Shown in pieces: positions 45,897 through 53,919 of a stretch of 64,000 nt of DNA. Below the pieces are notes generated by a model. That model searched no databases, was not told the origin of the DNA, and saw only the letters and a program-made list of their open reading frames with translations. How positions within the stretch are numbered: position 1 is the first letter of the stretch; the number at the start of each line of letters is the position of its first letter. The translations under genes and the position numbers were made by a program. This DNA comes from Luteibacter sp. (GTDB taxonomy: Bacteria; Pseudomonadota; Gammaproteobacteria; Xanthomonadales; Rhodanobacteraceae): positions 186,001 through 250,000 of the forward strand of contig NZ_WNDO01000002.1 in assembly GCF_009912395.1 (NCBI RefSeq), written 5' to 3'.

Positions 45897-47488
45897 GCTT
45901 TATGTTCCGGTAGGGCCAGGTCGTCCTGCTCATCCGCGCGATCGCTCAGACGGTAGGCGGTGACATTGTCGAAGCCGCGAGGATGGCGCGGCAGGGAATC
46001 GAACGCGATCGGCGCGCCCGGATGACGGCTGGCGTAGTGCATCAGCGCGATGGAGATGGCCGCATCGCCGTGGCGCTTGGCGCCATCCTTGTCGTCCGCA
46101 CGTTGCTGAGGCAACCGTGCGACACCGCCGATCAACTTCAACATCCGAAGATCCGAGGCGACGTACACGTCGCGGGGCAGCGCGATCATGTCGTCCTGGA
46201 AAGCCGCCTTCAGCGGCGGCATGTGCTCGCGATACCAGCTCTCGCTGGCCATGATCAACTCGACGCGGTCGTAGCCGTACTTCTGCGCGAGGAACTTGGC
46301 CACGGCGTTACCGTTACCACGCGCATCCACGGCGGCCTTGACGAAGTTCGGCAAGCGATCGCACAGGAAGAACAGGATTTGCTCTTGCTGCCGGTGCGGC
46401 ATGTTGCGCAGCTCCAACATGAAGGGCACGCGTCGGCGCAGGTTCTGTTCGATCTGCCCCGGCGTGATCACGGTGAGGTCACCCGTGCGGCCAAAGTCCT
46501 GGCCCAAGACGCTTTGCAGCGCCGGGTCCAGCACGGCAAGTAGCGACGCAACCTCTTCCTCCAACCACTGTTGGATGACCGCATAGCGCAGCGCATCGGG
46601 TTCGCGCTCGAAGCCGGGCGGGCACGCATAACGCAGCACCGGCGCATCGAACATGCGCGCTTCGATCAACGTGCCGGTCAGCCACGCGCCGGAACCTTGC
46701 GAGGGCACGACGTCCAGCTCTTCCTCGGCCGCGTCGGCGTAGGTCTTACGAATCGTCGCTTTCCACGCCGCCTCAGTTTCAGGCGACCAGGCCAAACCCG
46801 AGCGCAAGCAGACGCGCCGGTAGAGCCCCTGGGTGCATGCATCCTCGAAGGTGATCCGGTGGATGCTTCCTGATCGTTTCCCCGAGCGAATATCCTCAAT
46901 CAACTGGTTGAACGGATTGTCCACGCCGTCGTGGGTGGAAATGATGCGGACCTTGCCGCCCCACATGAGCAACGCGATGGCGGCCTTAAGCAACTCATCG
47001 AGCGCGCCATGGAAGGCCGCTTCGTCAATGACGACGACACCCTGCTTACCGCGCAGGTTGGCCGGGCGGCTGGACAGGGCGACGATACGAAATCCCGAAG
47101 CGAAACGGATGGTGTAGGTCTTGATCGCTTTCTCGTCTTTGCCATCGGCGAACAGCTCTTGACCTTCTTCGATCGCCTCGCTGACCTGGCCGAAGATGCG
47201 GGCCCACATGGCGCAGGCTTCGATGTACTCGATGGCCATATCCATGTTGTAGCCGATGTAGTAGACGTTCATCCCACCGGCGGCCCGGTCCGCGCCGGCG
47301 ATCAGCACGTTGTCGCCGGCTTCGGCCCAGGTCAGGCCGGTGCGCCGGCTCTTCTCTGCCACTTTCAAATCGGCCGTGTCGGCCACCCAAGCCTGCTGAT
47401 ACGGCAGAAACGCCGCCGGCACGTCAGCGGCGGCGGTATTGGGAAGCGCCTGGCGCAGTGCGCCGGTGAGCGTGCCTGACGGGTTCAC
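45890..47488 (-). CDS. Large terminase subunit, Mu gp28-like
   Basis: The packaging motor ATPase/nuclease, 532 residues. The ATPase half has KSRRTGLTWAEA (adenine/Walker A-like, near residue 45) and a Walker B GVVVIDEAAFHG (about 150) with coupling motif IISTHDG. The nuclease half starts VLGQDFGRTGDLTVI (about 330), with an acidic AAVDARGNG later. The start codon is GTG at 47488, overlapping the small terminase stop (GTGA). Confidence 0.94.
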   Translation of the reverse strand: MNPSGTLTGALRQALPNTAAADVPAAFLPYQQAWVADTADLKVAEKSRRTGLTWAEAGDNVLIAGADRAAGGMNVYYIGYNMDMAIEYIEACAMWARIFGQVSEAIEEGQELFADGKDEKAIKTYTIRFASGFRIVALSSRPANLRGKQGVVVIDEAAFHGALDELLKAAIALLMWGGKVRIISTHDGVDNPFNQLIEDIRSGKRSGSIHRITFEDACTQGLYRRVCLRSGLAWSPETEAAWKATIRKTYADAAEEELDVVPSQGSGAWLTGTLIEARMFDAPVLRYACPPGFEREPDALRYAVIQQWLEEEVASLLAVLDPALQSVLGQDFGRTGDLTVITPGQIEQNLRRRVPFMLELRNMPHRQQEQILFFLCDRLPNFVKAAVDARGNGNAVAKFLAQKYGYDRVELIMASESWYREHMPPLKAAFQDDMIALPRDVYVASDLRMLKLIGGVARLPQQRADDKDGAKRHGDAAISIALMHYASRHPGAPIAFDSLPRHPRGFDNVTAYRLSDRADEQDDLALPEHKAW

Positions 47489-48039
47489 GTGGGAATGCCC
47501 AGGATCTGCTTGCGAATCAGCGACACGGTATCGGACGAGATGCCATTGGTATGAGCCACCGCCTTCAACGCCTCAGCCTGCTCGGCCTGCAGCTGCTCGC
47601 GGGCGATGCGGGCAATCTCCTGACGTTCGGCCAGACTCATCTTGCGGGCCTCCATCACCGAGCGCGCGCCGCGAGCGAGCTGCGTGATGTCCTTGATCGA
47701 CAGCGGGTTCTCGGCATTGGTCGCTTTCAACGCCGCATCCGCCGCCAGCGTGGTTACCGCCTGCACCAACAGCTGGCCCGCGCGATCGTTGGGATCCTCG
47801 CCCAGCTCGGCCACCAGGGCGGTGCCTGCCGCCTGGATGTCGCGCATGCGTCCGGCCAGCTCGGTGAACTGCTGGGAGTAGCGACCGACGGCGCTACGGC
47901 TGGGCAGCGCGGAGTCAGGAAACGTCGCGCGCACCTGGACGATGATTTCATCCAGGGTATGGCGATCCTCGCGTAACAGACGCTCGAGGAAGGCGCGCTG
48001 CTCGGCGGGTAGCCGCTTGATAGAGGACGGGCGCGCCAT
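47485..48039 (-). CDS. Small terminase-like protein, Mu gp27 (DUF3486)
   Basis: The 184-residue protein has the DUF3486 layout: an N-terminal DNA-binding part (MARPSSIKRLPAEQRAFLERLLREDRHTLDEIIVQV split over residues 1-36) with FPDSALPSRSAVGRYSQQ, then long helices and a C-terminal basic coil. It precedes the large terminase, as in Mu, and probably recognises phage DNA. Confidence 0.9.
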   Translation of the reverse strand: MARPSSIKRLPAEQRAFLERLLREDRHTLDEIIVQVRATFPDSALPSRSAVGRYSQQFTELAGRMRDIQAAGTALVAELGEDPNDRAGQLLVQAVTTLAADAALKATNAENPLSIKDITQLARGARSVMEARKMSLAERQEIARIAREQLQAEQAEALKAVAHTNGISSDTVSLIRKQILGIPT

Positions 48040-48042
48040 GGC

Positions 48043-48348
48043 TCAACGCGCCGTCGGTCGCGAGACGCCGGGGACGGTGGATAGGCCGCCCACGACATCG
48101 CTACCGCGCCCTGTGAGCGCGGCGATACGCAGGCCCGGGGCTTCGGGCACGTCGTCCAGCACGACCAGCCCTTGCTCCTTGAGCCAGCACAGGTCGGTGG
48201 CGACGTCGTCGCGGGTCGCGTGCACGGCCAGGTGATGCAGGCCGGCATGCAACACCGAGCTGTTCATGCGATAGCCCGGCTGCTCGGCCAGAAGGCGGAG
48301 CATGACCAGGCGGCGGTCCTCGCGGATCTTGTCGGCGAAGGTTTTCAT
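48043..48348 (-). CDS. Phage protein, Mu gp26-like (VpaChn25_0724 family)
   Basis: A 101-residue winged-helix-like protein: MKTFADKIREDRRLVMLRLL, GYRMNSSVLHAGLHHLAVHATRDDV and LCWLKEQGLVVLDDV are the family blocks. It lies between the DUF2730-like gene and the small terminase gene, the Mu order. Its role is not established. Confidence 0.85.
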   Translation of the reverse strand: MKTFADKIREDRRLVMLRLLAEQPGYRMNSSVLHAGLHHLAVHATRDDVATDLCWLKEQGLVVLDDVPEAPGLRIAALTGRGSDVVGGLSTVPGVSRPTAR

Positions 48349-48650
48349 CAGCGGTCCTTATCGAGCAAATGCTCTTGAATGGTGCGTAGCAGTTGGGTCA
48401 CGGTGGCCGTCTGGCCGGTCAGCTCGGCGGTGTTCTCCGCCAGCTCGCTGATGCTTTCGTGCACGCGGCGCAGGTCGCCATGCGTGGGCAGGTTGTCTAC
48501 CCGCGCTTCAAGGCGCGTCAGACGCCGCTCGACATCGTGGGTATCCACATGCACTTCCGGCCGACGGTTCACCCGCAGACCCACCACGACGACGGCGAAC
48601 AGGATCACCACCAGCAGCGTCAAGGCGGCGATCGCCAGTGGCTCGTTCAC
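48348..48650 (-). CDS. Membrane-anchored coiled-coil phage protein (DUF2730-like)
   Basis: The 100-residue product has one N-terminal membrane helix (AIAALTLLVVILFAVVVVGL, residues about 6-25) and a coiled-coil tail (VERRLTRLEARVDNLPTHGDL, ELAENTAELTGQTATVTQLL). I start at the GTG at 48650: GGAGGTGGCT precedes it and it overlaps the upstream stop (GTGA). Mu gp25 has the same layout. Confidence 0.82.
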   Translation of the reverse strand: MNEPLAIAALTLLVVILFAVVVVGLRVNRRPEVHVDTHDVERRLTRLEARVDNLPTHGDLRRVHESISELAENTAELTGQTATVTQLLRTIQEHLLDKDR

Positions 48651-48886
48651 AGCCACCTCCGCTGCGCGCGTTCGGCGTCGTGCGCGCAACTGGCGCAGCG
48701 CGAGGTCCGCCCACCCAGCACACGCAGGCGGGCAGCCTCGATGACCGCACCGCAATCGATGCATAGACCCGTGGCTGAGGGCGCGTCCTTCGCGGCTTCC
48801 TGAGCGATACGCCACTGAGCATGCTGGAGCGCTAGGTCGCGATCGCGGGCTTCGGCCTCCTGGCCACGGTCGACATCATCACTCAC
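48647..48886 (-). CDS. TraR/DksA-type zinc finger protein
   Basis: A 79-residue protein ending in a C4 zinc finger (CIDCG ... CASC, cysteines at about 42, 45, 66 and 69) after an N-terminal helix with acidic residues (MSDDVDRGQEAEARDRD). Such small phage proteins bind the RNA polymerase secondary channel like TraR, shifting promoter use without ppGpp. It overlaps both neighbours by 4 bases. Confidence 0.88.
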   Translation of the reverse strand: MSDDVDRGQEAEARDRDLALQHAQWRIAQEAAKDAPSATGLCIDCGAVIEAARLRVLGGRTSRCASCAHDAERAQRRWL

Positions 48887-49182
48887 CGGGCGTTGCTCCG
48901 TGGGGGTTTGGCGGGTACGCCCGCTTCCAAGCCGCAGTCGACAAGAACGCGGCGAACTTCATCGGCGAGGGCGTTGAGCACACGCGCGTGCGTCTCGGCC
49001 TGGATCGCGGCACGCCCGGCTACTTGCCGGGAGAGGTCGCGCTGCTCGAGGCCGCGCGTGCGCCATTGCTTGATAAGCCCATCGAGCCGGCGAAAGACGA
49101 CCACCACGGTGTCGTCGTTGGCGTGGACGCTGACGCGGCTCCACGCGTCACCCGAGCGACGGTGCTTCGATCCAGATTGCAT
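48883..49182 (-). CDS. Phage protein of unknown function
   Basis: A 99-residue protein starting MQSGSKHRRSGDAWSRVSVH, with a strand DDTVVVVFRRLDGLIKQW and a helix EQRDLSRQVAGRAAIQAETHARVLNALADEVRRVL split over residues 44-78. AAGGGG lies before the ATG at 49182; an ATG at 49203 is an alternative. Its first half overlaps the out-of-frame 3' end of the Rz1-like frame. Confidence 0.65.
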   Translation of the reverse strand: MQSGSKHRRSGDAWSRVSVHANDDTVVVVFRRLDGLIKQWRTRGLEQRDLSRQVAGRAAIQAETHARVLNALADEVRRVLVDCGLEAGVPAKPPRSNAR

Positions 49183-49451
49183 TGCCTTAGCACCCCTTTC
49201 CATTGATCGATTTGCAGCAGGCCGTCCAGCGCACAGACGGCCGGCTCACCGTCGCGCTGACATCGCGCGTCCGGCGGCTCGGGTTCGGGCAGCGGATCGG
49301 TGAGACGCCGATCGACGGCGACATACACGGGTTTAGGCACTTCAACGATCGCCTCCGGTCGCGGGGTCACCGGTCGGGCGACCCCACAAGCTGTCAGAGA
49401 CGACAGGACACACAGGCAAGCGAGCCAGTTCGGCACACTCCGGTGATGCAT
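49020..49451 (-). CDS. Rz1-like outer-membrane spanin lipoprotein
   Basis: Signal peptide with lipobox (LACLCVLSSLTAC, Cys22), then a proline-rich stretch (RPVTPRPEAIVEVPKPVYV) and LPEPEPPDARCQRDGEPAVCALDGLLQID. The start lies inside the Rz-like gene in another frame, the classic Rz/Rz1 arrangement. Rz1 would pair with Rz to fuse the membranes at lysis. After residue about 95 the sequence is Ser/Ala-rich and overlaps the next gene, so the true end may differ from the first stop codon, or the overlap is genuine. Confidence 0.72.
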   Translation of the reverse strand: MHHRSVPNWLACLCVLSSLTACGVARPVTPRPEAIVEVPKPVYVAVDRRLTDPLPEPEPPDARCQRDGEPAVCALDGLLQIDQWKGVLRQCNLDRSTVARVTRGAASASTPTTTPWWSSFAGSMGLSSNGARAASSSATSPGK

Positions 49452-49779
49452 GGGCGCGATTCCTCAGCAGGGTTTGTGCTGCGCGTTCGGCGGCTTGCGC
49501 ACGAGCCGTCGCGGCGTCGCGATGGGCCAACGCTTCGGTAGCGGCACGCTGGGCCGCGTCCAACTCGTCGGCCTGGCGATCCAGGCGACGACGCAGCTCC
49601 GTGAGCGTGGCACGCGCCGCGTCGCGGTCGCTGGTGGCGTCGGCTTCGGCTTTGACCGACGCTTCGATACGCGCTTGCGCGTGATGCGTGGCGCGCAGCT
49701 CGCCGACAAAGAACCCCATCAACACCAAGGCGATCGCAGCCCCGATGGCGATGGCGATATTGCGTCCTCCGGTCATCAT
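49342..49779 (-). CDS. Rz-like inner-membrane spanin
   Basis: The 145-residue protein has one N-terminal membrane helix (NIAIAIGAAIALVLMGFFVG, residues about 7-26) followed by a periplasmic coiled coil (SDRDAARATLTELRRRLDRQADELDAAQRAA and on, residues about 48-110), and a Cys-containing tail. This is the i-spanin layout. The ATG at 49779 overlaps the endolysin stop. Confidence 0.82.
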   Translation of the reverse strand: MMTGGRNIAIAIGAAIALVLMGFFVGELRATHHAQARIEASVKAEADATSDRDAARATLTELRRRLDRQADELDAAQRAATEALAHRDAATARAQAAERAAQTLLRNRAHASPECAELARLPVCPVVSDSLWGRPTGDPATGGDR

Positions 49780-50492
49780 GGGCAGGCCTTCCGGCCAGAC
49801 CAGCCGGCGGCCAGATAGGCTGGTTCCAGCACGCCCAGGATACGCCGCACGTAACCACGATTCTCCGTCCATGCCGCCATCGATCGCGTGCGCATCGTCG
49901 CCACCTGGCCGGGCCATACATCCGGCCGAAGACCCTTCGCGCGCGCGACGGCCTGCTCTTTACGCAGTTGCTTCTCGCCGCCGTTGTACGCCGACAAGGC
50001 GAATGACCAGGTGTCGCATTCGCCGTGCCCGGGATTGCGATTCACCAGCCACGCGTCATACACGGCGGCGGCCAACGCCGCTTGCTGCGCGTCCCACGGA
50101 TCGAACGTGCCGAGCTTGTCGGGAAACTGCGTGGCGATCCATCGCGAGGTAGACGGCATGAACTGCGCGAGGCCCTCGGCACCGACGGACGAGTGCGCCT
50201 TGGCGTTCCAGCTGGATTCTTGATGGATCTGCGCGGCCAGGCGGGCGGTGGAGCCTTCCACACCCCATTCTTCGGCCACCGCCTGTTCGACCCACCGTCG
50301 ATACATCGCGCTGGCATCGGGGATGGCGGGCGCCTGCGTGGCGTGGACCGGCGCCACGCTGAGCACGACCAACCCGATCGCACACAGCAAGGCGCCCGGC
50401 CACAGCGCACGACGGTAGCCGAGCTGGTCTAGATGGCTGACCCGCTGCATCCATAGGACGCCGCCGAGCGCTAGCACGAGGCCGTAGATCAC
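49776..50492 (-). CDS. Endolysin, SLT-type lytic transglycosylase
   Basis: The 238-residue enzyme cleaves peptidoglycan during phage release. Two N-terminal hydrophobic segments (MIYGLVLALGGVLWM, ALLCAIGLVVLSVAPVHA) suggest membrane anchoring or SAR-type export. The transglycosylase domain has the catalytic Glu in AAQIHQESSWNAKAHSSVGAEGLAQFMPST and the LSAYNGG motif near the end. It overlaps the holin gene. Confidence 0.9.
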   Translation of the reverse strand: MIYGLVLALGGVLWMQRVSHLDQLGYRRALWPGALLCAIGLVVLSVAPVHATQAPAIPDASAMYRRWVEQAVAEEWGVEGSTARLAAQIHQESSWNAKAHSSVGAEGLAQFMPSTSRWIATQFPDKLGTFDPWDAQQAALAAAVYDAWLVNRNPGHGECDTWSFALSAYNGGEKQLRKEQAVARAKGLRPDVWPGQVATMRTRSMAAWTENRGYVRRILGVLEPAYLAAGWSGRKACP

Positions 50493-50812
50493 GGCATCAA
50501 ACCGGCGGCGATGATCGCGGCCGCCATCAGCGTCGCGCGGCGGGTCTGCGCCATGGAACGCTCGATGCCATCCAGGCCGGCCGGCGCGTCCTTGGGCGAC
50601 GCGGCGCGATCGAAGCCAAAGCCCAGCACGGCCGCCAACGACAGCTTACTGACGATCCACAGGTAGGATCCGAACTTGGCCGGGTTGAGGAAGCACGCAA
50701 TGATCACGAGTAGCAGCAGCGACAGCAGCGCCCACAAGGCCATCAGGCCCGCTTCGTTGATGCGCTCGGCCACGCGCCGATAAAGGTCGAGCAAACGAGT
50801 GTTCAGTTGCAT
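50489..50812 (-). CDS. Putative holin
   Basis: A 107-residue membrane protein with a strong helix ALLSLLLLVIIACFLNPAKF (about 28-47) and two weaker ones (LWIVSKLSLAAVLGFGF, TLMAAAIIAAGLM). Position directly before the endolysin supports a holin role. It starts the lysis operon. Confidence 0.78.
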   Translation of the reverse strand: MQLNTRLLDLYRRVAERINEAGLMALWALLSLLLLVIIACFLNPAKFGSYLWIVSKLSLAAVLGFGFDRAASPKDAPAGLDGIERSMAQTRRATLMAAAIIAAGLMP

Positions 50813-50937
50813 GGAATGCCCCTTGGCATGAAAAGGACCCGCCGATGCAACGACGGGTGGCTGAGCCGGTGAGCTCGTGTGAGAGCAGCATGCCCAAGGG
50901 GGGGAAAGCGTCAGGAGCGAAATGCGTCGCCCTAACG
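50813..50937 (-). promoter_or_regulatory. Leader and presumed late promoter region
   Basis: This short gap separates the Mor terminator from the holin start and is where a Mor- or C-activated late promoter would be expected. An ATGCC-CCTT-GGCAT palindrome lies at 50815-50832, next to the holin start codon. I could not identify -10/-35 boxes. Confidence 0.35.
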
Positions 50938-50966
50938 AAAACGCCCCGCATGAGGCGGGGCGTTGA
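50938..50966 (-). terminator. Terminator after mor
   Basis: Minus-strand stem CGCCCCGC(C)/(T)GCGGGGCG with loop CTCAT, then TTTTCG. It ends the early/middle transcript 33 bp beyond the mor stop, so late genes need their own promoter. Confidence 0.75.
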
Positions 50967-50998
50967 GGGCGATACGATGACGCGGATGGCGCGGCGGA

Positions 50999-51418
50999 TC
51001 AACTACTGCCAGCAGGGCCGAACAAATCCGGCTGCAAACGGCGGACGTAAATAGCCCGCTGCTCAGCGGCGATGGTCTCGATGCGGCGCGTGGTGAGCTG
51101 GTAGCGCCGGGCCAGCTCTTCGCGATTGCGCCCGTTGTATTCCAGGAAGATCCGTCGATCCCGCACTGCAGCGCGCAGGCGCTCACCGGTCGGCAGATAG
51201 ATCTGCTTGCCACCCAAGTGCTGGCTAATGGCCAGGACCACCGACTGTGCCGCGTCCAACGCGGTGGCGTCGGACTGGCCACGACGCACGAAGGTGGCGC
51301 GCAGCACGTCGACCAGCTCGGCCAGCGTGGTCGGCCAGCGATCCTCCGGCAGCGTCATCGTGACTTTGCTCGGATCGATCGGCGCGTCTTGGAACATGTC
51401 GATGGATTCGCTGGTCAT
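50999..51418 (-). CDS. mor: Mor-type transcription activator (middle/late regulator)
   Basis: The 139-residue protein resembles Mu Mor/C: a dimerisation part (WPTTLAELVDVLRATFVRRGQSD ... LDAAQSVVLAISQHLGGKQIYLPTGERL split over residues about 30-85) and a C-terminal helix-turn-helix (RIFLEYNGRNREELARRYQLTTRRIETIAAEQ). It activates phage operons. The ATG at 51418 has GGAGGA 5 bases upstream. Confidence 0.88.
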   Translation of the reverse strand: MTSESIDMFQDAPIDPSKVTMTLPEDRWPTTLAELVDVLRATFVRRGQSDATALDAAQSVVLAISQHLGGKQIYLPTGERLRAAVRDRRIFLEYNGRNREELARRYQLTTRRIETIAAEQRAIYVRRLQPDLFGPAGSS

Positions 51419-51450
51419 GGATTCCTCCACTGCGCGGTGTCTATGCCGTC

Positions 51451-51723
51451 TCAGTGCGTTCTTGTCTGTGTAGGATCGGCAACGCGGGCGTTGCGCACCT
51501 GGTCAGCTAGCGATGCCCATATCAACATGGCGTCATCGAGGCCAAGCTCACCCAGCGCGCCGCCGAGCACCAATCCGAGAACCATGGCAACGAACACGGC
51601 CGTGCAGTCGGCCTCGCCGTGGTAACGCTCGCCCATGATCCGGACGGCCTCGAGGCCCAAGCGGGTACCTTCCGCTTTGGCTTCGTCGAAACGTGCCTGC
51701 TGAATCCCCAGCGAACTCGTCAT
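51451..51723 (-). CDS. Phage protein of unknown function
   Basis: A 90-residue protein with a helical N-terminus (IQQARFDEAKAEGTRLGLEAVRIMGERYHGEADC) and a hydrophobic, glycine-rich stretch (FVAMVLGLVLGGALGELGL) that may be a membrane helix. It overlaps the GemA-like gene stop and precedes mor. Confidence 0.65.
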   Translation of the reverse strand: MTSSLGIQQARFDEAKAEGTRLGLEAVRIMGERYHGEADCTAVFVAMVLGLVLGGALGELGLDDAMLIWASLADQVRNARVADPTQTRTH

Positions 51724-52175
51724 GCCTTCCTCCCGCGCCGCTGCTGGTCGTAAGACAGTGCGGCGACCAGACGATGTATTTGGTCAGGGTTAAGCCATTC
51801 CACCCGTTCCACCTTGAACATCTTGCGCGCGATGCCGTGCGCGTACTCCCACGTTCGGCTCGCCTCAGCTAGCATGGCGCTGATCTTGCCGATCATCGGC
51901 GCGATGTCTGCTCGCGGGCTGTCTGGCGTATCAGGCATCTCGGCGTGGGCGCGGCGCCGCGCCGTATCACCGCTGAGGCGGCGAAGCTCATCCAGCACCT
52001 TCTGGCGTCCTTTACCGTCCAGATCGGCCGAACTGGTGACGCCCGACACGCGCGACAGGAGCGCGACGTAGGTCTCACGGTCCAGGCCGAGTTGCTTGTT
52101 TGCCAGCACGTGGATGGCGGCGAGCTGGGCGGTCCGACGCTGCGCTGCGCCGGTTACTTGTATCGTCTTACGCAT
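51720..52175 (-). CDS. GemA / Mu gp16-like regulatory protein (DUF1018)
   Basis: The 151-residue product matches the DUF1018 family: LAAIHVLANKQLGLDRETYVALLSRVSGVTSSADLDGKGRQKVLDELRR (split over residues about 18-65) and the C-terminal YAHGIARKMFKVERVEWLNPDQIHRLVAAL. In Mu, GemA affects host gene expression and DNA modulation. The ATG at 52175 starts MRKTIQVTG and overlaps the preceding gene by 8 bases. Confidence 0.88.
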   Translation of the reverse strand: MRKTIQVTGAAQRRTAQLAAIHVLANKQLGLDRETYVALLSRVSGVTSSADLDGKGRQKVLDELRRLSGDTARRRAHAEMPDTPDSPRADIAPMIGKISAMLAEASRTWEYAHGIARKMFKVERVEWLNPDQIHRLVAALSYDQQRRGRKA

Positions 52176-52704
52176 GATCCGTCTCTGCAGCGGCCGAAGG
52201 GCCGACATTCGTATCGCCGGGATTGCCGGCATCGTTCTTCGCGCGGTGGAGATGGGTGACCACGAGCGACGCGCTGTTACCATCCTCGGCCATCTCCTGG
52301 TGGGCCATAGTGAACGACCGCGCATCGTCATCCATGCGCTCGATCCGGCTGTTGTGCTTGGTGAAGTGCCTTCGCAAGGCCGTGATAGAGGGCCACGCGC
52401 AGTCGTAGGTCGTGAACGTGTGCTCCTTCACGAAACGGGCGCAGACGCGCTTTCCGTGGGCACGCAGCTGCTTGTCTGTGATCCTCGGTTTCTTAACCTC
52501 GGGCCGCATGAATCGACGGCGGATGTCGCAGTCGTTGAGCAGATAGTCGCGCTTCACCTCACCATTGACGTAAACCCAAATCTCCATACGCATCTTCCGC
52601 CGCCCGACGACGAGCTGGACGGTGTAGGTGTCGCACTCCAGCGTGACCATAGCGCCCGGAAAGGACAGGCGCTGCTCGATATCCTTCCACTGTTCGCGAT
52701 TCAT
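52168..52704 (-). CDS. Phage early-region protein, function unknown
   Basis: A 178-residue protein with a beta-rich N-terminal half (MVTLECDTYTVQLVVGRRKMRMEIWVYVNGEVKRDYL split over residues 19-55) and a basic, histidine-containing middle (KPRITDKQLRAHGKRVCARFVKEHTFTTYDCAWPSI). It overlaps its neighbours by a few bases at both ends. No recognised domain. Confidence 0.68.
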   Translation of the reverse strand: MNREQWKDIEQRLSFPGAMVTLECDTYTVQLVVGRRKMRMEIWVYVNGEVKRDYLLNDCDIRRRFMRPEVKKPRITDKQLRAHGKRVCARFVKEHTFTTYDCAWPSITALRRHFTKHNSRIERMDDDARSFTMAHQEMAEDGNSASLVVTHLHRAKNDAGNPGDTNVGPSAAAETDHA

Positions 52705-53228
52705 GCCGCACCCCCGTTCTGTGTGGCGGCGAGCTTCGGTGCAGCAAGAATGCTATCGATCACGGCGTCGAGCTCAGGGCCATACACGGGAGCACGGTCG
52801 AAGCTGTCGACGTTTACGCCGTTGATGACCCACGGTGTGGGGTTTTCACCATCCTCATGGAAAACAGCTGCGTCACGGAGCCAGCGATAGCGTGCCGCGT
52901 CCTTGGCGTCGTCATCCCTCGGCTGGGCGGCTACCGGCGCGGCGGGGGTGGCAGAAATCATCCGATCCCAGAGAGCTTGCTCGCGGCGGCCGGTCTGATC
53001 CTGCGTTCCGGCGGCCACTGCCGCATCCATCATCAGCCTGTCCGGCTTGACCGGTACGAGCTTCCATCCATCAGGCACGGACACCAACGTCCCCTTGGCC
53101 TCTCGCACGGTGAGCTGTCGAATATCCGCGATGATCGAAGCGAGCTCTTCCGGCCTGGGTTCGTCACGGGTGATGCGGCCATGCTTGGCGAAGCAGTAAG
53201 CGACACGTTCCAGCGTCATGGTGTTCAT
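52701..53228 (-). CDS. Phage early-region protein, function unknown
   Basis: The 175-residue protein has a helical N-terminal half (LERVAYCFAKHGRITRD), a VSVPDGWKLVPVKP motif common in small phage DUF551-like proteins, and DDDAKDAARYRWLRD, a pattern frequent in phage proteins that precede nucleic-acid enzymes. Function not known. Confidence 0.68.
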   Translation of the reverse strand: MNTMTLERVAYCFAKHGRITRDEPRPEELASIIADIRQLTVREAKGTLVSVPDGWKLVPVKPDRLMMDAAVAAGTQDQTGRREQALWDRMISATPAAPVAAQPRDDDAKDAARYRWLRDAAVFHEDGENPTPWVINGVNVDSFDRAPVYGPELDAVIDSILAAPKLAATQNGGAA

Positions 53229-53707
53229 GCGGGTTCTCCCAGGCTTTCCGTCCGTGCCGTGATCGCCGCCGCCTGGCGCAACGCACCGGCGAGTTGCGGC
53301 GGGACTACGGCAGCCGCAGGTTCCTCCGCAAAGGCGTACACGACACCGGGCACGGTATCGGTCTCACTACCGCTGATGAGGAACTGGCTGAGATTGGTCG
53401 CGCGACGCCAGCCGTAGAAGACGGAGGGTTCCGTCTCACCGGGTACGATGGCGCTGAGCAGCACATCGACGAGAGGCTCGGGCTGCGCCGCGGTGACGGG
53501 CTTCCATTCCAGTGCCCCGCGCTTGTTCGGCTCGTAATGGACGTCGTCGGCCGGATGGTAAAGCCGGGTGACCGTGTCACCGTCGATACGAACGCGCAGG
53601 AGCGCGCCGGTCGCACCTGCAATGACAGCGCGCTTTCCGTGGACGACGACGCGGCGGCCACGATGGGCTGGCACTCCGTATTGCTGACGAATGTAGGCCA
53701 GGCTCAC
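53225..53707 (-). CDS. Phage early-region protein, function unknown
   Basis: A 160-residue protein. I use the GTG at 53707, whose GTGA overlaps the upstream stop, giving the start MSLAYIRQQYGVPAHRGRRVVV. It continues with small beta-sheet sequence (RAVIAGATGALLRVRIDGDTVTRLYHPADDVHYEP) of a type seen in phage accessory genes, then an Ala-rich tail. Function unknown. Confidence 0.68.
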   Translation of the reverse strand: MSLAYIRQQYGVPAHRGRRVVVHGKRAVIAGATGALLRVRIDGDTVTRLYHPADDVHYEPNKRGALEWKPVTAAQPEPLVDVLLSAIVPGETEPSVFYGWRRATNLSQFLISGSETDTVPGVVYAFAEEPAAAVVPPQLAGALRQAAAITARTESLGEPA

Positions 53708-53919
53708 GGCGTTTTCTCCTGTGCAAAGGTGGTGGCGAGCGGCTCCGGCAGCCACTCCCGGTGGCCGTCATCGAGGAAGCACCATTTCACGGCGGGGCCA
53801 GCGGCAGACTGGAGTCCTTTCACCGCCTCGCGAATGGCGGGGGCGCGGTGCGACGCAAATGTGAGCACGTTGCGCCAGGCGCCCGCCGTGTTCACCTGCA
53901 GCGTGATCATGCGGTTCAT
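53704..53919 (-). CDS. Small phage protein, function unknown
   Basis: A 71-residue protein beginning MNRMITLQVNTAGAWRNVLTF, with helix APAIREAVKGLQSAAG and WCFLDDGHREWLPEPL. The ATG at 53919 overlaps the preceding stop (ATGA). No family recognised. Confidence 0.65.
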   Translation of the reverse strand: MNRMITLQVNTAGAWRNVLTFASHRAPAIREAVKGLQSAAGPAVKWCFLDDGHREWLPEPLATTFAQEKTP

